Made by a program: the position numbers and the translations under genes. DNA of 35,898 nt from Crocinitomix sp. (lineage in GTDB: Bacteria; Bacteroidota; Bacteroidia; Flavobacteriales_D; Crocinitomicaceae): positions 1-35,898 of the forward strand of contig JAURQI010000170.1 in assembly GCA_030836155.1 (NCBI GenBank). The letters are read 5' to 3'. Positions 26,642 through 33,775 of this stretch are shown piece after piece. The notes below the pieces were generated by a model. It was given only the letters and a program-made list of their open reading frames with translations, was not told the DNA's origin and ran no database searches. Within the stretch, counting starts at the first letter, position 1; each line of letters begins with the position of its first letter.

Positions 26642-28106
26642 ATGTGGACATGGCTTCTCGCGTTAATCTATTTAATCTGTTTACTCATCATATTTGGGTA
26701 TGCATTGGTCCAGGGAACATTAGCCGTATTATACCTCAAAGCAAAAAAGAAAAATGCTGAAAAGCCAAAAGCATTAATCGATTTCCCAATTGTCACTATT
26801 CAATTACCTGTTTTTAATGAAAAGTATGTGGTGGATCGATTGATCAAAACCGTCGTTCAAATGGATTATCCAAAAGACAAGTTGGAGATTCAGATTTTAG
26901 ACGATAGTACTGATGAAACCTCAGAAATCATTGCGAAACGAGTTCAAGAATATGCAAAATTAGGTTTTTTAATAACGCATGTTCAACGGACGAATCGAGT
27001 CGGGTTTAAAGCAGGTGCATTAGCTGAAGGGTTAACCAGAGTAAAAGGAGAATTTATAGCGATTTTTGATGCTGATTTTATTCCAGACAAAGATTTTCTA
27101 AAAAAGACTTTGCCCCACTTTTCCGACTTGAAAGTGGGCGTAGTTCAAACCAGATGGGAACATTTGAATAGGAATAGCTCACTCTTGACAAAATTACAAG
27201 CCTTTGCCCTAGATGCACACTTTAGTGTCGAACAAACTGGACGAAATTCCCATCACCATTTTATCAATTTTAATGGCACCGCAGGGATTTGGAGGAGAGA
27301 AACTATAGTTGAGGCAGGAGGATGGGAGAACGACACCTTAACCGAAGATCTCGATCTGAGTTATCGTGCGCAAATGATCGGATGGCGTTTTGTATACCTA
27401 GAAGACGTGCATTCACCGGCCGAACTTCCAATTGCTATTTCAGCACTTAAAAATCAACAGTTTAGGTGGGTGAAAGGTGGAGCTGAAAATGTTGTGAAAA
27501 ACGGAAAAAGACTCTTATTTCAAAAAAGGATTAAGATTCTCCGATCGCCTCCATGGAATCACACATTTATTTAATAGCAGCGTCTACCTCTTTATTTTTA
27601 TCATGGCGCTAATTACGGTACCGCTGACATATGCAGGAGTTTCCAATCCCAATGTGGCTATTGCCTTGAATTGGATGGCACTGTTTTTTCTAAGCACCCT
27701 TTTACTGATCTTTTATTATGGGGTTTCATATCGTGAAAAAACACGACCAGGAATGAAGTGGTTCTTATTTATTTGGCGTTTTATACAGTTTCTAACCGTC
27801 AGTCTAGGCTTATCGTATTATAATGCAAAAGGTGTTATGCAAGCCTATATGGGGAAAAAAACAGCTTTTGTAAGAACGCCCAAATTTAATACAGATCAGA
27901 AAGAAAACTGGTTAAAAAACGCCTATCTAAACAAAAAATGGCGACCTGAAACGTTGATAGAACTGATACTTTTTTTGTATTTCCTCTCGGGCATAGTATT
28001 CAGTTATTACTATGGATATTACGGAATGGTGCCATTTCAATCGATGCTAACCACTGGATATGGCGCAGTCCTTTGGTATAGCTTTAAAGAGCGCAATGCG
28101 GCTTAA
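26642..28106 (+). pseudogene. Cellulose synthase-like family 2 glycosyltransferase, frameshifted in an A6 run
   Basis: The first frame (26642-27574) encodes a membrane helix and a GT-A domain with DDSTDE (Asp87, Asp88), IFDAD (143-145), TEDLDL (234-236) and QQFRW (272-276), the D-D-D-QxxRW set of processive glycosyltransferases. The frame then ends early after the A6 tract at 27522-27527. The +1 frame reads on from GGATTA as GLRFSDRLHGITHLFNSSVY and joins without a stop to the C-terminal membrane helices (27603-28106). Removing one A restores a single ORF of 487 residues, the usual length of the family. The frame change is thus one extra base, either a real mutation or a sequencing error at a homopolymer. 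If real, the protein loses its C-terminal membrane domain. An ATG at 26618 overlaps the preceding GT; 26642 is preferred. Confidence 0.88.
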
Positions 28107-28199
28107 GAGGTGAGAATCTGGTCCAGAAGTTTTCAACAATTCAAAAAGCAAAGCAGAAAAAAAGTATCTTTGGTATTCGTTCAAAATCTGAAGAGGAAA

Positions 28200-29000
28200 A
28201 TGGGTAAAATTATTGCAATAACCAATCAAAAAGGAGGAGTAGGTAAAACCACAACTGCGATCAATTTAGGCGCAAGTTTTGGGGTGTTGGAGTATAAGAC
28301 ATTGATTATTGATGCTGACCCTCAGGCAAACGCTACATCAGGTGTTGGATTTGATCCGCGAAACGTTCAAAAAAGCATTTATGATTGTCTCGTTAATGAA
28401 ACGGATCCACGTGAATTGATTCTTGAAACAGAGAACCCAAATTTGGATATCATACCAGCGCACATTGATTTAGTTGGAGCCGAACTCGAAATGATCAATA
28501 TGCCAAACAGAGAAATGAAATTGCGTCAGTCACTGGAAGCAGTGGAGGATGATTATGATTTTGTTCTGATTGATTGTTCACCTTCGTTAGGTTTAATCAC
28601 GGTGAATTCGTTAACAGCTGCTGATTCGGTTATCATTCCAGTTCAGTGTGAGTATTTCGCGCTAGAAGGTTTGGGTAAATTGCTCAACACCATCAAAATT
28701 GTGCAATCACGTCTGAACAAAGAATTGGATATCGAAGGTATTGTGCTGACAATGTACGATACACGACTTCGACTGGCGAATCAGGTAGTAGATGAAGTGA
28801 AAACGCATTTTCAAGAATTGGTTTTTAATACAATTATTCACCGAAACACAAGATTGGGTGAAGCCCCTAGCTTCGGTGAAACTATCATTATGCATGATGC
28901 TACTTGTAAAGGATCGATTAATTACTTGAACTTTGCACGTGAAGTCCTTCAGAAAAATGACTTGACGAAAATGAAGAATAAAGACAAACAATTGATATAG
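28200..29000 (+). CDS. parA: Chromosome partitioning ATPase ParA/Soj
   Basis: The ATG at 28200 gives the standard N-terminus MGKIIAITNQKGGVGKTT with the deviant Walker A (Lys11 and Lys16). The frame stays open upstream, but that part carries no ParA-like sequence. IDADPQANAT (Walker A') and VLIDCSPSLGLITVN (Walker B) follow, and the 266-residue length fits chromosomal ParA/Soj. ParA-ATP dimers bind DNA nonspecifically and are released by ParB, driving segregation of the origin region. It is followed after 13 bases by parB. The pair close together is typical of chromosomal par loci, often near the replication origin. Confidence 0.95.
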   Translation: MGKIIAITNQKGGVGKTTTAINLGASFGVLEYKTLIIDADPQANATSGVGFDPRNVQKSIYDCLVNETDPRELILETENPNLDIIPAHIDLVGAELEMINMPNREMKLRQSLEAVEDDYDFVLIDCSPSLGLITVNSLTAADSVIIPVQCEYFALEGLGKLLNTIKIVQSRLNKELDIEGIVLTMYDTRLRLANQVVDEVKTHFQELVFNTIIHRNTRLGEAPSFGETIIMHDATCKGSINYLNFAREVLQKNDLTKMKNKDKQLI

Positions 29001-29013
29001 AGTAGGGCATACG

Positions 29014-29904
29014 ATGACAAAGAAAAGGGCTTTAGGTAAAGGATTGAGTGCGTTGTTGGAAAATGCAAATACGGATATTACAACCAAGAATATTGGGTTG
29101 GAAAGCAAGACGGTTGGTTCAATTTCCACGATTTCAATCGCACAAATAGAGGCGAATCCGTTTAATCCAAGAACTACTTTTGAAGAGGAGCAGTTAGAAG
29201 AACTTCGTGATTCAATTGCTGTACATGGTATCATTCAGCCACTCACCGTGCGCAAGTTAGGTAGAGATAAGTATCAACTGATTTCAGGAGAACGTCGATT
29301 CAGAGCCTCTCAATTAGCAGGTTTAGAAGAGGTTCCATGTTATATTCGCATTGCAAATGATCAAACCATGCTTGAAATGGCATTGGTTGAAAATATTCAA
29401 CGGGTTGACTTAAATGCGATTGAAGTAGGTTTGTCTTATCAACGTTTGATAGATGAATGTAATTTTACACAAGAGCAATTAAGTAAAAAGCTCGGAAAAA
29501 GTCGCTCGAACATTACTAATTTTTTGAGATTGTTAAAGCTGCCAGCTCCAATTCAATTGGGATTGAGAGGTGGTTTAATTTCAATGGGACATGCGCGAGC
29601 GTTGGTTTCGGCTGGCGATGAAGACAAACAATTGAGCTTATTTGAGCGTGTTATCGAAGAAGAGCTATCTGTTCGTGAAACAGAGGCGCTTGTAAAAGGT
29701 ACAAAGCAAATTGATAAGGCGACGAAATCAACGAAGTCTAAAGATCAACTTCCCACGCATTTATCAGATTTCCAAACACGTTTAGCTGATCAATTGAAAA
29801 CCAAAGTACAAATCTCGGCAAACAATAAAGGAAAGGGTAAAATCGTTATCAATTTTGAATCAGAAAATGATTTGGATAAGATTATCGATTTTTTAGATCA
29901 GTAA
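29014..29904 (+). CDS. parB: Chromosome partitioning protein ParB/Spo0J
   Basis: The 296-residue protein begins with the ParA-interacting RALGKGLSALL, then the ParB nuclease-like domain with NPFNPRTTF and the CTP-binding SGERRFRAS (about 91-99). ENIQRVDLNAIE and the helix-turn-helix EEQLSKKLGKSRSNI-like TQEQLSKKLGKSRSNITN follow (about 150-170), with a C-terminal dimerisation region from about 240. ParB loads at parS sites, binds CTP and spreads as a clamp. No perfect parS (TGTTTCACGTGAAACA) was found in the window by eye. The gene sits between parA and the DUF5683 gene, one base from the latter. Confidence 0.95.
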   Translation: MTKKRALGKGLSALLENANTDITTKNIGLESKTVGSISTISIAQIEANPFNPRTTFEEEQLEELRDSIAVHGIIQPLTVRKLGRDKYQLISGERRFRASQLAGLEEVPCYIRIANDQTMLEMALVENIQRVDLNAIEVGLSYQRLIDECNFTQEQLSKKLGKSRSNITNFLRLLKLPAPIQLGLRGGLISMGHARALVSAGDEDKQLSLFERVIEEELSVRETEALVKGTKQIDKATKSTKSKDQLPTHLSDFQTRLADQLKTKVQISANNKGKGKIVINFESENDLDKIIDFLDQ

Positions 29905-29905
29905 A

Positions 29906-30505
29906 ATGCTTAAACAAAGTTGGCTCACTTTTATCGTGCTTTTAGCAATGAACTTTGCTGCATTTGCTGGTATAGATGCCGATACCATTCCAAAACCCTA
30001 CGAACATAATCGTTCAAGAGCGGCCCTCTTTTCGGCAATCATTCCAGGATCAGGTCAAATCTATAATGAAATTGGCTATCGAAAAGTTTCCCAAAAAAAA
30101 CACAGAGCTTGGTGGAAAGTTCCGATTATTTATGGAGGTTTAGGTGCTTGTGGTTATTACTTTTATGAGAATAATAAATGGGCAAATCTCTCGCGCCAAG
30201 AATGGTTAGAAAGAGATGCGAACGAAAGTTTATCATATTATGATATCCGTTTTAATGGCCTTTCAAAGGATCAATTGATCGGTGGGAGCGACGCAGCAAA
30301 TTTTATAGGTTACGATCAATTTGCTAGAAGGCGAGACATTTTTACCTTTGCCTTTATCGGTGTATGGGGATTAAGCGTCATTGAAGCATATGTGGATGCA
30401 CACTTCGTTTCTTTTGACGTCTCTGAAGATTTATCGCTAAGAACCTATCCTACCTTAATAGGTGGAAGGAATCCAGGTATCAGTTTGCAGTTGAATTTTA
30501 ATTGA
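29906..30505 (+). CDS. DUF5683 domain-containing membrane protein
   Basis: The 199-residue product has an N-terminal signal-like segment (LTFIVLLAMNFAAFAG) and then SRAALFSAIIPGSGQIYNEIGYRKVSQKK, the 'PGxGQIYN' signature of DUF5683 found downstream of parAB in many flavobacteria. A second hydrophobic part, KVPIIYGGLGACGYYFYENN, and FTFAFIGVWGLSVIEAYVDAHF are membrane helices. The C-terminus ISLQLNF resembles the end of an outer-membrane or periplasmic protein. Function is unknown. It starts one base after parB, so it is part of the parAB operon. The dapB and lepB genes that I recall following this gene in flavobacteria are absent here; a minus-strand gene comes next. Confidence 0.85.
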   Translation: MLKQSWLTFIVLLAMNFAAFAGIDADTIPKPYEHNRSRAALFSAIIPGSGQIYNEIGYRKVSQKKHRAWWKVPIIYGGLGACGYYFYENNKWANLSRQEWLERDANESLSYYDIRFNGLSKDQLIGGSDAANFIGYDQFARRRDIFTFAFIGVWGLSVIEAYVDAHFVSFDVSEDLSLRTYPTLIGGRNPGISLQLNFN

Positions 30506-30525
30506 TAGCTCAAATTTCAGATCAC

Positions 30526-30975
30526 CTATTTAATGCCAGCATTCTTTAAGCATTTACGTACTTTTCTTTTGTGACGATCACGTTCTTCAGGTGTCGTATT
30601 AGCAGCTGTCAACATTTCTTTACAATGTTTATCGATGGTATCCATTCGAACGAGTAAGGCGTCGAATTCATCATCCCCGGCCGATTCAATTGCTTTATTG
30701 ACGGAATCGTTTTTAACAACGCAATCGCAAAAATCCCATTGCTCACCATACACCTTCTCAATTTGGGAAGTCAGGGCTTCATCCTCATTTATATAACCGG
30801 CACTGTATACCGCCACGGTATCGATTGGATTGATGTCTGTTGTATCTATACCTAAACTGGTGTCAATGGCCAATGTATCATTACCGTTATTCTCTGTGTC
30901 TGTAGGTCCTTCACCTCCGCAAGCATTCAATAATAAAGTCACGGTGCAAATCGCGGGAAAAATCAATCTTTTCAT
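30526..30975 (-). CDS. Predicted lipoprotein with cysteine-containing C-terminal domain
   Basis: The 149-residue protein has a signal peptide ending in a lipobox (LLNAC, Cys19) followed by a Gly/Asn/Thr/Asp-rich linker to about residue 55. The C-terminal domain has a regular cysteine pattern: FCDC around residue 84, HCKEML around 118 and RKCLKNAG near the end. The first pair plus the later two cysteines could form disulfides in the periplasm or on the cell surface. I recall similar proteins in Flavobacteriales but not a named function. It lies on the minus strand, divergent from the DUF4294 gene with 86 bases between the starts, and ends 20 bases from the convergent DUF5683 gene. Confidence 0.75.
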   Translation of the reverse strand: MKRLIFPAICTVTLLLNACGGEGPTDTENNGNDTLAIDTSLGIDTTDINPIDTVAVYSAGYINEDEALTSQIEKVYGEQWDFCDCVVKNDSVNKAIESAGDDEFDALLVRMDTIDKHCKEMLTAANTTPEERDRHKRKVRKCLKNAGIK

Positions 30976-31061
30976 AAAAGCAAGGTTCGTTTGACGATAA
31001 AGATAATAATCTGCCGAAAAAAACGTAAATTATGGTACGGAACTTGTGTTATAGAAGTTAA

Positions 31062-31778
31062 ATGGTGAAAATGAAATATCATATTCTTATTGGTTTACTC
31101 TCGTTGACAACATGTTTGTTTGCGCAAGAAAATATACCGCACCCTGATGATAGCCTCAAGGAATATGAGTCTGCTGCCGTTTCTGTTTATACCGATGATT
31201 ATCTCAAGAAGTACAATCGATTTAAGCGAATTATTGTAAAAGTTTATCCTTATGCATTGCATGCTGCTGATGTGATTGATGAGATTGATCAAAATGCAGA
31301 ATCGATAAACCGTCGTCGAAAAAAGAATAAATTCTATCGACAATCCTATCATGACCTTAAGGAGAAATTCAAATATTTTATACTGGATCTCTACACTTCA
31401 GAAGGACAGATGCTAATGAAACTTATCCATCGCGAAACGGGAATGACAGTGTATGATATTTCCAATAAATACCGTGGGCGACAAAAAGCCGAGATGTTTA
31501 ACTTGATGGCTAAAATATGGGATCAAGATTTGCATGTGAAGTTTGAGCCTGATTCTGGAGATGATAAAATTGCTGAAACCGTTATTCAGGATATCCAATC
31601 TGGTCTCATTGAATTCAACGACGAGATCGTCACGATCGATAAGCTCGCTTATAAAGAGAAAAAGGCGGACGCAAAGAAGGCAAGAAAAAAGGCTAAAAAA
31701 AGACGCAAAGTATATCTAAAGAAAAAGAAGAAGCGGGAACGCGAAAAGAAAAAGCAAGAGCGCAAAAAGAAAAGTTAG
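31062..31778 (+). CDS. DUF4294 domain-containing protein with Lys/Arg-rich tail
   Basis: The 238-residue protein starts with a signal peptide (GLLSLTTCLFAQ); an ATG at 31071 is an alternative start. The central part matches DUF4294: KYNRFKRIIVKVYPYALHAA, LKEKFKYFILDLYTSEG, LIHRETGMTVYDI and KAEMFNLMAKIWDQDLH. The final 40 residues are almost entirely Lys, Arg and Glu, a strongly basic helix-like tail. DUF4294 is confined to Bacteroidota as far as I recall and has no known function. It would be exported, possibly binding acidic envelope components through the tail. It precedes the CarH-like regulator by 140 bases, but a functional link is not evident. Confidence 0.82.
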   Translation: MVKMKYHILIGLLSLTTCLFAQENIPHPDDSLKEYESAAVSVYTDDYLKKYNRFKRIIVKVYPYALHAADVIDEIDQNAESINRRRKKNKFYRQSYHDLKEKFKYFILDLYTSEGQMLMKLIHRETGMTVYDISNKYRGRQKAEMFNLMAKIWDQDLHVKFEPDSGDDKIAETVIQDIQSGLIEFNDEIVTIDKLAYKEKKADAKKARKKAKKRRKVYLKKKKKREREKKKQERKKKS

Positions 31779-31918
31779 GACATTTTGAAATACCAAAATG
31801 AGGCGATTATCAAGAATTAGATGAGTTGGCCATGACAACTTTATCCTGAACGCTCAAAAAATCGATTTTTTTCATATTTTTATTTGAACAATTACATTTA
31901 TCGCTTGTTAAAGAAAGC

Positions 31919-32788
31919 ATGGGAGCATATTCAATAAAGGATCTGGAGAATTTTACGCAAATAAAAGCACATACTTTGCGTATTTGGGAACAGCGATATA
32001 ATTTGTTACATCCCGAGCGAACGGACACCAATATTCGCTTATACTCAGATCGAGATCTAAAGAAAATTCTAAACATCAATCTTCTGTACTCGAACGGGTT
32101 AAAGATTTCCAAAATTGCGAAATTATCGGATGAGGAAATTTTCGAAGAGGCCAGTAAAATACTAAACTTACCTATCGCAAATAATATTGAAGGTGCAGAG
32201 CGCATCATCAATAAGATAATGTTATACGATGAAACGGGGATCCGTGAAGATTTAGAATCATTGTACATCAAGCATGACTTTGAAACTATTTTTTCTGATC
32301 TCTTAATTCCTGTTTTACAAAAAATAGGTGAGTTATGGCAGGTTGATTCCATAACAATCAGCCACGAGCATTTCTTCTCAAACATTGTGCGTTCATTTAT
32401 GTTAAAAAAGACGGAAGAGTATCACAAAACAAATCCGAACAAAAATAAAGTATTGCTATTCTTGGGTGAAAACGAATACCATGAATTAGGCTTATTATAT
32501 TATAATTACCTTCTCAATAAAAGAGGATACGAAACAGTTTATTTAGGCCAGTCGGTTCCACTATCTGATTTAAAAGTAGCTATACAAACGATCAAGCCTT
32601 GTTTTGTATTTACAAGCTTAACAGCTAAAATGGATGAAAAAGAATTTAAACACTTCTTTGAAGAGTTGGATGAGGTTTATGATTTGTCGAAGATTTATGC
32701 GGGAGGGTATCAGATGAATTTTTATAAAGAGTTAATACCGAAACAGGTCAATATGATCAATCATACCGATGATATAGACCTCGATTAA
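31919..32788 (+). CDS. MerR family regulator with B12-binding domain (CarH/LitR-like)
   Basis: The 289-residue protein has a MerR DNA-binding domain (SIKDLENFTQIKAHTLRIWEQ and IRLYSDRDLKKI, residues 4-51). It continues as a helical cobalamin-lid domain with Trp140 and Glu150-His151 (ELWQVDSITISHEH), spaced as in CarH (W-x9-EH). A Rossmann B12-binding domain with GENEYHELG follows, giving His188 as the likely lower cobalt ligand. CarH proteins use adenosylcobalamin to repress carotenoid genes in the dark and release DNA in light. The position next to Trp140 is Gln141, whereas T. thermophilus CarH has His132 there. The gene lies directly upstream of the sigma factor-crtI-crtB run. An intrinsic terminator follows 22 bases after the stop. 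Confidence 0.9.
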   Translation: MGAYSIKDLENFTQIKAHTLRIWEQRYNLLHPERTDTNIRLYSDRDLKKILNINLLYSNGLKISKIAKLSDEEIFEEASKILNLPIANNIEGAERIINKIMLYDETGIREDLESLYIKHDFETIFSDLLIPVLQKIGELWQVDSITISHEHFFSNIVRSFMLKKTEEYHKTNPNKNKVLLFLGENEYHELGLLYYNYLLNKRGYETVYLGQSVPLSDLKVAIQTIKPCFVFTSLTAKMDEKEFKHFFEELDEVYDLSKIYAGGYQMNFYKELIPKQVNMINHTDDIDLD

Positions 32789-32810
32789 GGATTGTATATA
32801 AAACACACTT

Positions 32811-32842
32811 AAAACCTCAACCATTCCGGTTGAGGTTTTTTT
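32811..32842 (+). terminator. Intrinsic terminator after the CarH-like gene
   Basis: AAAACCTCAACC (32811-32822) pairs perfectly with GGTTGAGGTTTT (32828-32839) around a five-base loop ATTCC, and further T residues follow. It separates the regulator from the carotenoid operon. Confidence 0.93.
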
Positions 32843-33277
32843 ATTGCCCTGTTGGCTCCTCAACGAGTTTGAGCGAAAAGATATCTGAGCATGAAAGGTA
32901 TCAAGACGGAGCCATGGTTACGAAGCATATACCAAGTCCATCCAAAACAGAAACAAACTTTATTTGTTAAATCCTTCTTTGTTTAGTGTCCAGTCAAATG
33001 CAGTTAAACAAAGTGAAAGTGAAAGATGTAAAAAAGTTGCTATTACAGCTCTTTTTAGTCCATTTATCACCTTAATGTGGAAGCGTAAAGCAATAAACTT
33101 TAAACAAAACGTCGTTTTTTAAAAAAAAAGTGATTTTTTTTTGTTTTTAAAAACACAGTAATATAAGGGGTTACAGCAATAGTGTTTAAAAAAATGTTAA
33201 AAAGGTTAAACAAAATTTGCAAACAGAATAAATGAGATATATATTTGTTTAAAGTTTAATCAAAAAAGATAAACAAA
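32843..33277. other. 435-bp repeat-rich control region upstream of the sigma/crt operon
   Basis: No gene is visible. The region holds seven copies of a TTAAACAAA/TTTGTTTAA-like element: 32963-32971, 32978-32986, 33003-33013, 33099-33108, 33205-33215, 33244-33254 and 33269-33277. T6-A9-T9 tracts at 33115-33142 probably bend the DNA or form an A/T hairpin. The canonical promoter at 33216-33247 lies between two of the elements. These are candidate operators for the adjacent CarH-like regulator; the DNA is AT-rich, so some copies may be chance. Confidence 0.5.
33216..33247 (+). promoter_or_regulatory. Promoter of the sigma factor/crt operon (TTTG-N20-TATATTTG)
   Basis: TTTG at 33216-33219 and TATATTTG at 33240-33247 are separated by 20 bases, an exact match to the Bacteroidota consensus, 30 bases before the ATG at 33278. 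TTAAACAAA-like elements overlap the -33 side and the -7/start side, so a bound repressor could block polymerase. Confidence 0.75.
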
Positions 33278-33769
33278 ATGACAACAGCAGATTTCCAAGC
33301 ACAGATTATAAACTTATCTGATTACATTGATGGGTTTGCATTAAAGTACACACGCAACAAAGAGAATGCGAAAGATTTAGCACAAGAAACTATCCTACGC
33401 GCATTTCTTAATCGTGATAAATTTAGAACCAATACGAATTTAAAAGGATGGTTGAAGATTATGATGCGTAATATATTCATTAATAGCATCCGTAAAAAAT
33501 CTCACCAAATGATTAACTATGACTCGGAAAGTTACAAAGTAATCAATGGCGAGGCGTTCAACTTTACTCCAATTGATCAAATGATGGAAGGCCAAATTAT
33601 TTCAGAAATTGAAGCGCTAGCTGATGATTTTCGAGTACCTTTCCAAATGCATTTGGAAGGTTATAAATACAAGGAAATAGCCGAGAATTTAGAAATTCCA
33701 ATTGGTACAGTTAAAAGTCGTGTTTTTCAAGCGCGTAAGAGACTGTCAGAAAGAATTAAAAAGAACTAA
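33278..33769 (+). CDS. ECF-type RNA polymerase sigma factor
   Basis: The 163-residue protein has the two-domain sigma-70 (ECF/RpoE) layout. Region 2 is ALKYTRNKENAKDLAQETILRAF (about 22-45) with the -10-binding segment KGWLKIMMRNIFINSIRKK (about 56-74). Region 4 is ADDFRVPFQMHLEGYKYKEIAENLEIPIGTVKSRVFQARKRL (about 112-155), a helix-turn-helix for the -35/-33 element. No anti-sigma factor gene is adjacent. It is followed after six bases by crtI, so it is the first gene of the carotenoid operon. In several Bacteroidota a small sigma factor occupies this position; it may drive other light- or stress-related promoters. Its own targets are unknown. Confidence 0.92.
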   Translation: MTTADFQAQIINLSDYIDGFALKYTRNKENAKDLAQETILRAFLNRDKFRTNTNLKGWLKIMMRNIFINSIRKKSHQMINYDSESYKVINGEAFNFTPIDQMMEGQIISEIEALADDFRVPFQMHLEGYKYKEIAENLEIPIGTVKSRVFQARKRLSERIKKN

Positions 33770-33775
33770 GAATCA

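Noticed and set aside
27520-27535. Programmed ribosomal frameshifting at CAAAAAAGG in the glycosyltransferase
   Set aside because: Restoring the frame needs +1 (skip one A), whereas A-rich slippery sites of this kind usually favour -1, and no stimulatory structure is evident. A base insertion is simpler.
28930-28950. parS-like sequence around TTGCACGTGAAG in parA, and TGTTCGTGAAACA in parB near 29668
   Set aside because: Each matches only about 10 of 16 positions of TGTTTCACGTGAAACA and lacks one half-site; several similar partial matches occur elsewhere in the window.
31781-31800. CATTTTG...CAAAATG hairpin as a terminator after the DUF4294 gene
   Set aside because: It is AT-rich, weak and not followed by a T-run.
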